From assembly GCF_017741815.1 (NCBI RefSeq), contig NZ_JAGHMF010000036.1, forward strand, positions 310,001 through 374,000: 64,000 nt of DNA. Direction: 5' to 3'. Shown here in pieces: positions 47,738 through 56,253 of the stretch. A program made the translations under genes and the position numbers. The notes beneath the pieces are model-generated. The model was not told the origin of the DNA. It did no database searches and worked only from the letters and a program-made list of their open reading frames with translations. Positions within the stretch are counted from its first letter, which is position 1. Each line of letters begins with the position of its first letter. This stretch comes from Rhizobium sp. 16-488-2b (lineage in GTDB: Bacteria > Pseudomonadota > Alphaproteobacteria > Rhizobiales > Rhizobiaceae).

Positions 47738-48695
47738 GGCTATCATCCTCCGTGTGGCTCTGTGCAATGATGGCCGGCCTTGCGCTTCGAAAGCCCTTCG
47801 CCAAAGACCACACTGATCGAACAAGGGACGATCTCTTCAGAAGCTTGTGTGCCAAGATCGCAATTTCTTCTCGTGCGATTTCAGACATGCTGCGTGCGAA
47901 CCTCGTCTTTGCGCGCACAGCATCATAGCAGGCCGCATTCACGCTCATACTGGAAGGCTTCCAAGGCTTCGACTTGGTAATGAAATGAGCGATTGCCGGT
48001 CGCTCCGCGTCGACCGGGGACACAATACTTTCATGCGGCTCGCATTGAAAATTCCATTTATTGTCGAGCTGTTTCCAGTAGCCGTCGCACGCAACGTTAA
48101 GGGCATCTTGATCCGAAAATGGCGAGTTCGGGAACCGATCAAGATAGTGCAACGCCTTTTCCGTCACCTGCGCGTTGCGCCAGTTGCCGAGATCGATGAG
48201 CAGGACGCCTGCATTGAAATAGTGGCCAACGCGCGGAACCTTCTCAAGACCAAGCTTGTTTTGCTTGACGGGCGCATCAAGGGGATCGAGAGCGGCGCCG
48301 ATGACGGCATCGCCCAAATCGATGTCGCATAGAGGCGACAGGTCGCCAAAAACAAGAATGTCGCTATCGAGATATAGTACTTTTCCAGCTTTATCGGCCA
48401 AAACACCTGGCAACACCAAGCGCGCAAACGTCATTCTCGATATGTAGGGCAACGGAATGTAGTCGCTGGCGAACAGTGAAACATCAATTGTGTGCCAGTC
48501 GATCGTGACAGAGCCGAGAGGGGAGGAGTCGAAGATCCTCTGCTGCGTTGCGCCGTCAATTCCATCGTGGATGACATGGATTTCCAAGGGCCAAGCACCG
48601 GCATTTGCTTCCGCGACGGACCTTATGGTTGTAGCAAGCGGCATTGCATAAGCAGAGTCGGCCGCGAGCACCAGCGGGCATAGCCTTCGGCTCAT
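47727..48695 (-). CDS. GT8 family glycosyltransferase
   Basis: From ATG 48695 (MSRRLCPLVLAADSAYAMPL) the protein has 322 residues. It shows the GT8 order: LVLAADSAYAMPLATTIRS, then the DxD motif in VLYLDSDILVFGDL, HYFNAGVLLIDLGNWR and the later SDQDALNVACDGYWKQLD. Members use UDP-glucose or UDP-galactose for lipopolysaccharide or surface glycans. No strong ribosome site is seen, so the start could be further upstream (frame open to 48833). It overlaps the following GT2 gene and is the first of the minus-strand transferase set, divergent from the sugar-nucleotide operon. Confidence 0.88.
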   Translation of the reverse strand: MSRRLCPLVLAADSAYAMPLATTIRSVAEANAGAWPLEIHVIHDGIDGATQQRIFDSSPLGSVTIDWHTIDVSLFASDYIPLPYISRMTFARLVLPGVLADKAGKVLYLDSDILVFGDLSPLCDIDLGDAVIGAALDPLDAPVKQNKLGLEKVPRVGHYFNAGVLLIDLGNWRNAQVTEKALHYLDRFPNSPFSDQDALNVACDGYWKQLDNKWNFQCEPHESIVSPVDAERPAIAHFITKSKPWKPSSMSVNAACYDAVRAKTRFARSMSEIAREEIAILAHKLLKRSSLVRSVWSLAKGFRSARPAIIAQSHTEDDSRVY

Positions 48696-49225
48696 GCCCG
48701 AGGTCTGACCGGCGCGTCGCGCGCTTTCTAAGCCCAGTTTGTTCGCTTCACAGATGTCCACTAGGGTTGCCCCGATACTTACGCGCCTAAAGCTGTCTGT
48801 CTGTATTGTCGTCCAACAACCAAAGTCCGGCAAGCCGGCGGCACTAAGCTAAACGGTTATGTCACGCTAACGCTTAAGCTACAGCGCTCCACCGCTTTAC
48901 GCCTTTTGAACCTACCGTATTCTCAAGCTCGCCGGGCAAGTCGGCGCGGCAGTCGGGCAGGTTTCAGCCTGGCTATTCTCCGTGCCGGCGACGGCGTCGT
49001 CATGGACGTCTTGAGCTGACAAAGAACACCGGTCATCTATTTCAAGAATCGAGATTTACTTCACTTCACAGTAAGGCATGCGCCGAGAGGTACGCCTTTA
49101 GATGCAAAAGGTACAACATTTGTCATTCTTTACTGAGAAACGAAAAAGCTATTCTTTTGATGTCGAAGATAACGACCCAGTTGCTGTGGTCTTGGTTAGT
49201 TGTGTGAAGCGTGCGGGGTTCAAGC
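48696..49225. promoter_or_regulatory. Divergent region between transferase genes and sugar-nucleotide operon
   Basis: About 530 bases (fewer if the GT8 gene starts earlier). The part nearest the plus-strand operon (49020-49200) is AT-rich and is where its promoter should be. No palindrome or consensus box could be recognised with confidence. Confidence 0.45.
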
Positions 49226-49732
49226 ATGATTGCTGCAAGCGTAAAGCTGGGTGACGACGTCGTCATTCACCACCCGGATCTTGTAAATCTCTATGGCTGC
49301 TCGATTGGCTCGGGCACACGTGTCGGCACGTTCGTCGAGATCCAGAAAAACGCTATGATCGGTGAAAACTGCAAGATCTCCAGCCACTCCTTCGTCTGCG
49401 AGGGCGTGAGGATCGAAGACGGCGTCTTCATCGGCCACGGCGTCATGTTCACCAACGATCTTCAGCCACGAGCCGTCAATCTTGATGGCTCGCTTCAGTC
49501 GGACGCCGATTGGGCCGTCGTTCCGACGCTCGTCAAGCGCTACGCCTCTATCGGCAGCAACGCGACCATCGTCGCCGGCATCACGATCGGCGAAGGCGCG
49601 CAGATCGGCGCCGGCGCGGTCGTGACCAAGGATGTTCCGGCATACGCAATTGCAGCAGGCGTTCCCGCGCGGATTATTGGCCGCGCCAAGGACGCTCCAG
49701 TCGAAATTCTGTCATCTGGGAGGGCACGATGA
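49226..49732 (+). CDS. Hexapeptide N-acetyltransferase, WbpD/WlbB-like
   Basis: The 168-residue protein is a left-handed beta-helix of hexapeptide repeats (IGSGTRVGTFVEIQKNAMIG, IGSNATIVAGITIGEGAQIG). GHGVMFTNDLQPRAVNLDG is the loop seen in WbpD/WlbB-type enzymes, which acetylate the 3-amino group of UDP-2-acetamido-3-amino sugars (glucuronate in known cases). The next two genes match the oxidase and aminotransferase of the same route. I start at ATG 49226 with GGGG upstream; GTG at 49211 is possible. The stop overlaps the next ATG by four bases. Confidence 0.85.
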   Translation: MIAASVKLGDDVVIHHPDLVNLYGCSIGSGTRVGTFVEIQKNAMIGENCKISSHSFVCEGVRIEDGVFIGHGVMFTNDLQPRAVNLDGSLQSDADWAVVPTLVKRYASIGSNATIVAGITIGEGAQIGAGAVVTKDVPAYAIAAGVPARIIGRAKDAPVEILSSGRAR

Positions 49733-50766
49733 TCGGTATTGCCGTCGTCGGTTATGGCTATTGGGGACCCAATCTGGTCCGAAATTTCGCGGAAACGCCA
49801 GGCGCGCAGCTGTTGTGGGTCTGCGATCTGAAGAAGGACCGGCTGGGCGCCGTGCAGATGCGCTATCCGACCGTCCAGATCACCGATGATTTCGACGAGG
49901 TCCTGCGCGATCCCCGCGTCGACGCGATCGCGATCGCGACACCGGTATTCGCCCATTACAAGCTTGCCATGCAGGCGATGATGGCCGGCAAGCACGTGTT
50001 CGTCGAAAAGCCGATGGCTTCGACCTCTGAAGAGGCGCGCCGCATGGTGGAAGAAGCCACCCGTAGGGGCCTTATCCTCGCCGTCGACCACACCTTCATC
50101 CACACCGGAGCAGTGCGCAAGATGCGTGAGATCATCGAGACCGGTCTCGGCGACGTCTATTATTACGACTCCGTGCGCGTCAATCTCGGCCTCTTCCAGC
50201 ATGACGTCAGCGTCGTCTGGGACCTGGCGGTACACGACCTCTCGATCATGGACTACGTGCTGCCGGAAAAGCCGGTCGCGGTGTCCGCCACCGGCATGGG
50301 GCATGTGGCCGGCGAGCCCGAGAATATCGCGTATCTGACGCTGTTTTTCGAAAGCAAGCTGATCGCCCATATCCATGTGAACTGGTTGGCGCCGGTGAAG
50401 GTGCGCCGCACGTTGATCGGCGGCAGCAACAAGATGATCGTCTATGACGATCTTGAGCCCAGCGAAAAGATCAAGGTCTACGACAAGGGCATCACGCTGA
50501 ACGGCAATACCGAGCAGAACGGCGACAAGGTGTACGAGATGCGCGTCGGTTACCGCACCGGCGACATGTACGCCCCGCAGCTCGACATGACGGAAGCGCT
50601 CGGTCGCGAGCTGAAGCAATTCGTCGATTGCGTCACCAACAAGACGCAACCGCTCGCCGATGGCCATGCCGGCCTGCGCGTGGTGCGCATCCTCGAAGCC
50701 GCGACGCAATCGCTTGCCCAGCGCGGCCGTGTCATCGAACTCGAACAGGCAAGGCTGATAGCATGA
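49729..50766 (+). CDS. Gfo/Idh/MocA sugar-nucleotide oxidase, WbpB/WlbA-like
   Basis: The 345-residue protein has the Rossmann motif IAVVGYGYWGPNLVRNF, the EKP triad in HVFVEKPMA and the C-terminal half with VWDLAVHDLSIMDYVL, typical of the WlbA/WbpB branch. These enzymes oxidise the 3-hydroxyl of a UDP-2-acetamido sugar acid, giving the ketone for transamination. The start ATG has GGGAGG upstream and overlaps the acetyltransferase stop; its own stop overlaps the aminotransferase start by four bases. Context with WbpD- and WbpE-like genes supports the role, but no UDP-GlcNAc 6-dehydrogenase (WbpA) is in the window. Confidence 0.85.
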   Translation: MIGIAVVGYGYWGPNLVRNFAETPGAQLLWVCDLKKDRLGAVQMRYPTVQITDDFDEVLRDPRVDAIAIATPVFAHYKLAMQAMMAGKHVFVEKPMASTSEEARRMVEEATRRGLILAVDHTFIHTGAVRKMREIIETGLGDVYYYDSVRVNLGLFQHDVSVVWDLAVHDLSIMDYVLPEKPVAVSATGMGHVAGEPENIAYLTLFFESKLIAHIHVNWLAPVKVRRTLIGGSNKMIVYDDLEPSEKIKVYDKGITLNGNTEQNGDKVYEMRVGYRTGDMYAPQLDMTEALGRELKQFVDCVTNKTQPLADGHAGLRVVRILEAATQSLAQRGRVIELEQARLIA

Positions 50767-51869
50767 TCCCGTTGCTCGACCTGAAGGCTCAATACGCGTC
50801 GATCAAGGACGACGTCGATGCCGCGGTTCTCCGCGTGCTTGCCTCCGGCCACTATGTTCTCGGCGAGGAAGTCGCGCGCTTCGAAGAAGAATTCGCGCGC
50901 TATTGCGGCACGAAACATGCCATTGCCGTCAATACCGGCACCAGCGCATTGCACCTGTCTCTGCTCGCGGCCGGCGTCGGACCAGAGGATGAGGTCGTCA
51001 CCGTATCGCTGACCTTCGTCGCGACCACCGCGGCTATCTGCTACACCGGTGCGCGGCCGGTTTTCGTCGATGTCGAACCGGTGACGCTCACCATGGACCC
51101 GGCGAAGCTGGAAGCGGCGATCACCCGCAAGACCAAGGCGATCGTCCCGGTTCATCTCTATGGCCAGATGGCCGATATGGACGCCATCAAGGTGATCGCC
51201 GACAAATACGGCCTGCCCATTATCGAGGACGCCTGCCAGGCACATGGCGCCGAATATCAGGGCAAGCGCGCCGGCAGCATCGGGCTCTCCGGCAGCTTCA
51301 GTTTCTATCCGGGCAAGAACCTCGGCGCCTGCGGCGAAGGCGGCATCATCGTCACCAATGACGACGAGCAGGCCAAGGCGATGCGCATGCTGCGCGATTG
51401 GGGCCAGGAGAAGCGCTATCACCACGTGATGAAGGGCTACAACTACCGTATGGACGAGATCCAGGGCGCCATCCTCAGGATCAAGCTGCGGCATCTCGAA
51501 GACTGGACCGAAGCCCGCCGCACGCGCGCCGCGCGCTACTCGGCGCTGCTCGCCGGATCGAGAAGCGTCCAGGCGCCGGTTGCCGCAAGCGATCGCCGCC
51601 ATGTCTATCACGTCTACGCGGTGCGCACCCCTGATCGCGATCACCTGCAGCAGGCGTTGCGCGACGAAGGTATCCACACCGGTCTGCACTATCCCGTACC
51701 GGTTCACCTGCAGGAAGCACATGCGGATCTCGGCTATCAGGTCGGCGATTTCCCGGTTTCGGAGGCAGCGGCGCGCGAAGTGCTTTCGCTGCCGATCTAT
51801 CCGGAGTTGACGATGCGTCAGGTCGAAGAGGTCGCGGCCGCGGTGGAGCAGGACGCCTATGTCAGCTGA
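50763..51869 (+). CDS. DegT/DnrJ/EryC1 aminotransferase, WbpE/WlbC-like
   Basis: The 368-residue PLP enzyme has the family start IPLLDLKAQYASIKDD, PLP-phosphate region NTGTSALHLSLL, Asp in IIEDACQAHGAEYQG and the Schiff-base Lys in FSFYPGKNLGACGEGG. Other motifs are GYNYRMDEIQGAIL and VYHVYAVR. The family transfers an amino group from glutamate to a keto-sugar nucleotide. Placed between the oxidase and acetyltransferase-type genes, it is best read as the 3-aminotransferase of the 2,3-diamino sugar route. It overlaps the following gene by 11 bases. Confidence 0.9.
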   Translation: MIPLLDLKAQYASIKDDVDAAVLRVLASGHYVLGEEVARFEEEFARYCGTKHAIAVNTGTSALHLSLLAAGVGPEDEVVTVSLTFVATTAAICYTGARPVFVDVEPVTLTMDPAKLEAAITRKTKAIVPVHLYGQMADMDAIKVIADKYGLPIIEDACQAHGAEYQGKRAGSIGLSGSFSFYPGKNLGACGEGGIIVTNDDEQAKAMRMLRDWGQEKRYHHVMKGYNYRMDEIQGAILRIKLRHLEDWTEARRTRAARYSALLAGSRSVQAPVAASDRRHVYHVYAVRTPDRDHLQQALRDEGIHTGLHYPVPVHLQEAHADLGYQVGDFPVSEAAAREVLSLPIYPELTMRQVEEVAAAVEQDAYVS

Positions 51870-52569
51870 CCCAGCCCCTCTCGTCCGGCTTGTTCAATCG
51901 GTACATGGACTGAAGGAAAACGCGTCCGATCCGCTATACCAGAGCGAACTCGCCAAGCAGCTGCGCCAGACATACGGGCTGGCGGGGCTGGTGGAACTCT
52001 ACGCGCGTTTCGCCAATGGCGACGGCTTCGTCGATGCATTCATGCGCAAGGTGATCTGGAACAGCTTCACGCGCTCTTGCGGCTCGGGGCTGCAGGTTGG
52101 CAGCGGCGTCGGTTTCAAGCATCCGGAAACCTTCGAAATCGGCAACGGCGTATTCATCGGCTCCCAAGCCTATATCCAGGGTCGTTTCGACGGCACCTGC
52201 AAGATCGGCGACAATACGTGGATCGGCCCGCAGGCCTATTTCGACGCCCGCAATCTCATTCTTGAGGAATGCGTCGGCTGGGGGCCGGGGGCCAAGGTTC
52301 TCGGCTCCAGCCATACCGCTCTTCCGGTCGACGTGCCGATCATCCGCACCGATCTGGAAATCAAGCCGGTGCGCATCGGCGCCTGGGCCGATATCGGCAC
52401 CAACGCCACCATCCTGCCCGGCGTTACCGTCGGCAAGGGCGCGATCGTCGGCGCCGGCGCGGTGGTCGTGGCGGACGTGGAACCGTTCTCGGTCGTCGCC
52501 GGCGTGCCGGCCAAATTCATCCGGTGGCGCGAAGACTCCGATCCCTCAACTGTAAAAAGCGTGGAGTAG
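51859..52569 (+). CDS. Hexapeptide-repeat acyltransferase
   Basis: The 236-residue protein has a helical N-terminal part (~1-70) and a left-handed beta-helix from ~75 (IGNGVFIGSQAYIQG, IGDNTWIGPQAYFDA, IGTNATILPGVTVG, IVGAGAVVV) ending in VAGVPAKFIRWRED. It resembles WbbJ/LacA-type sugar O- or N-acetyltransferases acting on a sugar or glycan with acetyl-CoA. The substrate is unknown and it is clearly not a copy of the first acetyltransferase in the operon. Coupled to the gene before it; the epimerase start follows after two bases. Confidence 0.85.
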   Translation: MSADPAPLVRLVQSVHGLKENASDPLYQSELAKQLRQTYGLAGLVELYARFANGDGFVDAFMRKVIWNSFTRSCGSGLQVGSGVGFKHPETFEIGNGVFIGSQAYIQGRFDGTCKIGDNTWIGPQAYFDARNLILEECVGWGPGAKVLGSSHTALPVDVPIIRTDLEIKPVRIGAWADIGTNATILPGVTVGKGAIVGAGAVVVADVEPFSVVAGVPAKFIRWREDSDPSTVKSVE

Positions 52570-52571
52570 TC

Positions 52572-53546
52572 ATGAAGAACCAGCGAATTCTGATCACCGG
52601 CGGCGCGGGCCTCATCGGCTCGCATATCGCGGACCTCGTTGCGCTGGAAGAGCCCCGCGAGATCGTCATCATCGACAACTTCGGGCGTGGTCGCCGAGAA
52701 AATCTGGCCGAGGCGATCAAGGCAGCGCCTGTCACGATCATCGAGGGCGACATCCGCGACCGCAAGCTACTCAAGGAAACATTCGCCGGTATCGATACCG
52801 TATTCCACCAGGCGGCCATCCGCATCACCCAATGCGCCGAAGAGCCGCGTCTGGCCTTCGATGTTCTCGCCGGCGGCACCTTCGATGTGCTCGAGGCGGC
52901 TGTGGAAGCGAAGGTTTCCAAGGTCGTCGCGGCATCGTCCGCCTCCGTGCTCGGCCTTGCCGAGAGCTTCCCGACCACCGAGGACCACCATCCCTACAAC
53001 AACCGCACGATCTACGGCGCCGCCAAGGCCTTCAACGAAGGGTTGCTCAGAAGCTTCGCCGAGATGTACGGCCTGCGCTACGTCGCGCTTCGCTATTTCA
53101 ACGTCTACGGGCCGCGCATGGATGTGCATGGCGTCTATACCGAGGTGCTGATCCGCTGGATGGAGCGCATCGCCAGCGGTCTGCCGCCCATCATCCACGG
53201 CGATGGCCTGTCCACCATGGATTTCGTGCATGTCCACGATATCGCCCGCGTCAACATGCTTGCGGCGAAGTCCGACGTGACGGACGAAGTGTTCAATGTC
53301 GCCAGCGGCGAAGAGACCAGCCTGCGCGATCTCGCAGAGCTGCTGATGAAGGTCATGGGCGCATCGATGGACGTGCAATACGGGCCGGCGCGCAAGGTTA
53401 ATGCCGTTCCGCGTCGCCTTGCCTCGACGGTCAAGGCGGAGACCATGCTCGGCTTCAAATCCGAAATCAGCATGGAGCAGGGCCTGCGCGATCTCGTCGC
53501 CTGGTGGCGGAATGAGAAGATGCTGAGCACCGGGGAAGCGGCATGA
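52572..53546 (+). CDS. NAD-dependent sugar epimerase/dehydratase (extended SDR)
   Basis: The 324-residue protein has the NAD motif ITGGAGLIGSH, a Ser in VAASSASVLGL and the catalytic YxxxK in IYGAAKAFNE, plus the substrate-side YFNVYGPRMDVHG and FVHVHDIARVN. It belongs to the UDP-glucose 4-epimerase/dTDP-sugar branch; the exact product is not determined. It comes two bases after the acyltransferase stop and overlaps the second aminotransferase by four bases. Confidence 0.9.
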   Translation: MKNQRILITGGAGLIGSHIADLVALEEPREIVIIDNFGRGRRENLAEAIKAAPVTIIEGDIRDRKLLKETFAGIDTVFHQAAIRITQCAEEPRLAFDVLAGGTFDVLEAAVEAKVSKVVAASSASVLGLAESFPTTEDHHPYNNRTIYGAAKAFNEGLLRSFAEMYGLRYVALRYFNVYGPRMDVHGVYTEVLIRWMERIASGLPPIIHGDGLSTMDFVHVHDIARVNMLAAKSDVTDEVFNVASGEETSLRDLAELLMKVMGASMDVQYGPARKVNAVPRRLASTVKAETMLGFKSEISMEQGLRDLVAWWRNEKMLSTGEAA

Positions 53547-54724
53547 GCCAAATTCCTGTCGCAAAACCTGTTCTCGACGAGCGGGAAGTAGAGGCGGTGC
53601 GCCGCGTCATCCTGTCCGGCTGGGTCACGCAAGGCCCTGAAGTCGCAGCCTTCGAACGCGAATTCGCCGATTTCGTCGGCGCCGCACACGCCTGCGCCGT
53701 CTCCAACTGCACGACGGCGCTGCATCTTGCCCTGCTTGCCGTGGGTGTCATGGCCGGCGACGAGGTCATCACCGTCAGCCACTCGTTTATCGCAACGGCA
53801 AATGCCATCCGCTATTGCAACGCGACGCCTGTCTTCGTCGATATCGAAGAACATGGCTTCAATATCGATCCGGATCTGATCGAAGCCGCGATAACACCGC
53901 GCACGAAAGCCATCATCTGCGTTCACCAGGTCGGCATGCCATGCGATATGAGCCGCATCGTCGAGATCGCAGACCGCCGCGGCATACCTGTTATCGAGGA
54001 CGCGGCCTGCGCCACAGGCAGCGAGATTCTTTGGAAAGGCCGGTGGGAGAAGATCGGCAAACCGCATGGCGACATCGCCTGCTTCTCGTTCCATCCGCGA
54101 AAGGTGGTAACGACCGGCGACGGCGGCATGCTGACAACCTCCAATCCCGACTACGATCGCAAATTCAGGCTTTGGCGCCAGCACAGCATGAGCGTCAACG
54201 ACACCGTGCGCCATGGCTCCAAGCAGGTCATCTACGAGAGCTATCCAGAGGTCGGCTTCAACTACCGAATGACGGACATGCAGGCGGCGGTAGGGCGCGA
54301 GCAGCTGAACCGCTTGCCTGAGATCATCGCGCGCCGACGCGAACTTGCCGCGCACTATACGGCGGAGCTCGGCGATGCCGTCGGCATGAGACTGCCTGTC
54401 GAGCCGCATTGGGCGCGCAGCAATTGGCAGAGCTTTTGCGTAGGCATTCCGGATCACTGCGATCAGCAGGAATTCATGCAGATGCTGCTCGATCGTGGTG
54501 TGTCGACACGGCGCGGGATCATGAACAGCCATCTCGAGCCTGCCTATCACGGCGCGGAAACCCATCGGGTGGCGGGAAGCCTGAAAAACAGCGTCGATGC
54601 GCAGAACGGTTCGGTGGTCCTGCCACTGTTTGTACAGATGACCGACCGCGATCTCCTCGAGGTCACGGCGGCCATCAAGGACAGCATTGCGCTTTCAACA
54701 CAGACAATTGCCAAGGCGGGCTGA
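53543..54724 (+). CDS. DegT/DnrJ/EryC1 aminotransferase (second copy in the operon)
   Basis: The 393-residue PLP enzyme shows IPVAKPVLDEREVEAVRRVI, the phosphate region SNCTTALHLALL, Asp in VIEDAACATGS and the Schiff-base Lys in FSFHPRKVVTTGDGGML. GFNYRMTDMQAAVGREQLNR is the family dimer/active-site stretch. It differs markedly from the first DegT protein of this operon and is closer to PseC/perosamine-synthase-like enzymes; together with the preceding epimerase it could make a second amino sugar. It is the last gene of the six-gene operon; 113 bases after its stop the shared Hint upstream region begins. Confidence 0.9.
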   Translation: MSQIPVAKPVLDEREVEAVRRVILSGWVTQGPEVAAFEREFADFVGAAHACAVSNCTTALHLALLAVGVMAGDEVITVSHSFIATANAIRYCNATPVFVDIEEHGFNIDPDLIEAAITPRTKAIICVHQVGMPCDMSRIVEIADRRGIPVIEDAACATGSEILWKGRWEKIGKPHGDIACFSFHPRKVVTTGDGGMLTTSNPDYDRKFRLWRQHSMSVNDTVRHGSKQVIYESYPEVGFNYRMTDMQAAVGREQLNRLPEIIARRRELAAHYTAELGDAVGMRLPVEPHWARSNWQSFCVGIPDHCDQQEFMQMLLDRGVSTRRGIMNSHLEPAYHGAETHRVAGSLKNSVDAQNGSVVLPLFVQMTDRDLLEVTAAIKDSIALSTQTIAKAG

Positions 54725-54837
54725 TGAGTCCCGCAGTTTCAGCATACGAAAATTCGCGCGCCACACGGAATGTGCATCTTAGGTTGTGTGCCGCGACTAT
54801 CTTTGCAGATTGTGCGATCGGCAAAGGTCAGTGACGT

Positions 54838-54952
54838 GCATACCGCTATCTGAGTACATCTAAGCCTATTCGGTCGCCTTTATCGTGCCGGAACCTGGTG
54901 TAGGGTGATTTTTAGCAGGGAGAATGGATAGGTGTAACCCAAAAGACGGAGA
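54838..54952 (+). promoter_or_regulatory. Upstream region of the right Hint gene, shared with the left copy
   Basis: It contains the 19-base block 54838-54856 and the identical 25-base block 54928-54952 that also precede the left Hint gene in inverted orientation. The second block ends in the ribosome site (GACGGAGA). Presumably both genes respond to the same regulator. Confidence 0.75.
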
Positions 54953-54957
54953 CAAGA

Positions 54958-55815
54958 ATGTCATCGATGGACCCAAATGAAATACCCTCTAGCCGTGCAC
55001 GGCGCCATTTTCTGGGAGTAGCAGGGGCGACAGGCGCGAAGCTTGCTGGCATTGCTGCGGTAACAATGGCCGCCGCCTCCTCACCCGCACGGGCCATGGG
55101 CCGAAACTGGGGTCCGCGTGGCGGAGGAAGTGGCGGCGGCGGCAATGGTGGCGGAGGTGACGGCGGGGGCGCAAGCTGCCTTCTCCACGGAACCTCCATC
55201 AAGACACCGACAGGATACGAGCGGATTGAGGATCTGCGCATCGGAGATCTCGTTGAAACCGTATCAGGCAAAGTTAAGCCGATCCGCTGGATCGGGCATC
55301 AGACATTTCGGAAAAGCCATGCCTCATGGCCGGAAAACGTCGTATCCGTGCGCGTCGCGAAAGATTCCCTGCGGCGCGGAGTTCCCAGCAGCGACGTCTA
55401 CGTGTCGCCTGGTCACGCCGTCTACGTCAATGATACGCTCGTACGCGCAAAAGACCTGGTGAACGGCTCGTCGATCGCGCCTGCATTGCCGACCGACAGC
55501 ACGACGATTGAATATTTCAACATCATGCTCGACACGCACGACGTCATTACGGCCGATGGACTGCCTGTCGAGACCTTTCAGCTACGCGGGAGCAACTACG
55601 AGAAGTTCGATAATTTCACCGAAATGGAACGGCTTTATGTAGCCGGCACTCGCCCGGAGATGGCACCTTACGCCGCCGTCGTCGGAGAAGAAAGCGGCCG
55701 CCAACACCTTAAGGCATTGCTGATGATCGGCGTTTCCAAGATTATTCCGAGGCAACATGCAATCAAGCTTGAGGCGGCCCCAGCCGCCGCCCGTGTTGAA
55801 GAGTTGATCCCTTAG
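54958..55815 (+). CDS. Tat-secreted Hint-domain protein (right copy)
   Basis: The 285-residue paralog of the gene at 43096. It has the same Tat signal (RARRHFLGVAGATGAKLAG, then ASSPARA), a shorter glycine-rich linker (~52-75) and the Hint domain with candidate nucleophile Cys in SCLLHGTSIKTPTG, IEDLRIGDLVET, IRWIGHQTF and His in VYVSPGHAVYVND. The last part (EESGRQHLKALLMIGVS) is almost the same in both copies. The main differences are in the linker and the final 20 residues. Possible roles are self-processing surface anchoring or glycan-linked secretion; none is demonstrated. Confidence 0.9.
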   Translation: MSSMDPNEIPSSRARRHFLGVAGATGAKLAGIAAVTMAAASSPARAMGRNWGPRGGGSGGGGNGGGGDGGGASCLLHGTSIKTPTGYERIEDLRIGDLVETVSGKVKPIRWIGHQTFRKSHASWPENVVSVRVAKDSLRRGVPSSDVYVSPGHAVYVNDTLVRAKDLVNGSSIAPALPTDSTTIEYFNIMLDTHDVITADGLPVETFQLRGSNYEKFDNFTEMERLYVAGTRPEMAPYAAVVGEESGRQHLKALLMIGVSKIIPRQHAIKLEAAPAAARVEELIP

Positions 55816-55856
55816 GCCGGGTGTCAATCGTCACGATAAGGGTCAATGAGTGAAAC

Positions 55857-55895
55857 GACCGCAATTCCTCTAACAGGGGTTGCGGTCATTTTTTT
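55857..55895 (+). terminator. Intrinsic terminator of the right Hint gene
   Basis: GACCGCAA pairs with TTGCGGTC, with an inner CCTC/GGGG extension, followed by ATTTTTTT. It starts 41 bases after the stop codon. Confidence 0.9.
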
Positions 55896-56253
55896 GTAGG
55901 CATTCACTCGCTATGGGCGTGTCGCAACGAGTCGACCGTTCGTCGGAAGACTCAGCGTGCCGGAAAAGAGTAGATCGAGACGGTCATGAGGTCGCCGATC
56001 GCAGCATGACGAGACAGCGGCGCGACAGAAGCCTTCCGGGTTGACTGAGCCGTGGCGGAGCAGATCTTTCTTCCGAGTAGAGACGCGGCCGTAGCGGCTT
56101 GGGCATTTGTCGACAGCTGTTCGTCCCAGTTTGACCTGCCTATGCCTCCGCAGGTTTCGTCACCCTCAAAAAGTGTTCATACCGGCAATCAGTAAGCGGG
56201 AAGTCACAAACATGCAGGCTGCCCAAAGCGCATGCCCATATAGTTCAAGGCTG
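55896..56253. other. Non-coding stretch, nothing recognised
   Basis: About 360 bases between the Hint terminator and the end of the ExoF-like gene. A short plus-strand frame inside overlaps the ExoF-like gene in antisense and looks random. Confidence 0.5.

Noticed and set aside
46868..47770. Plus-strand frame of 300 codons
   Set aside because: Entirely antisense to a clear GT2 glycosyltransferase with all motifs.
48696..49225. A nod box or other named operator in the divergent region
   Set aside because: No match to the nod-box pattern or other boxes could be seen by eye.
49540..50709. Minus-strand frame of 389 codons
   Set aside because: Antisense to the oxidoreductase gene; His/Asp/Arg-rich shadow protein.
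43096..55815. Insertion sequence or transposon ends around the glycan block
   Set aside because: The inverted repeats are whole genes with promoters; no transposase or short terminal repeats were seen.
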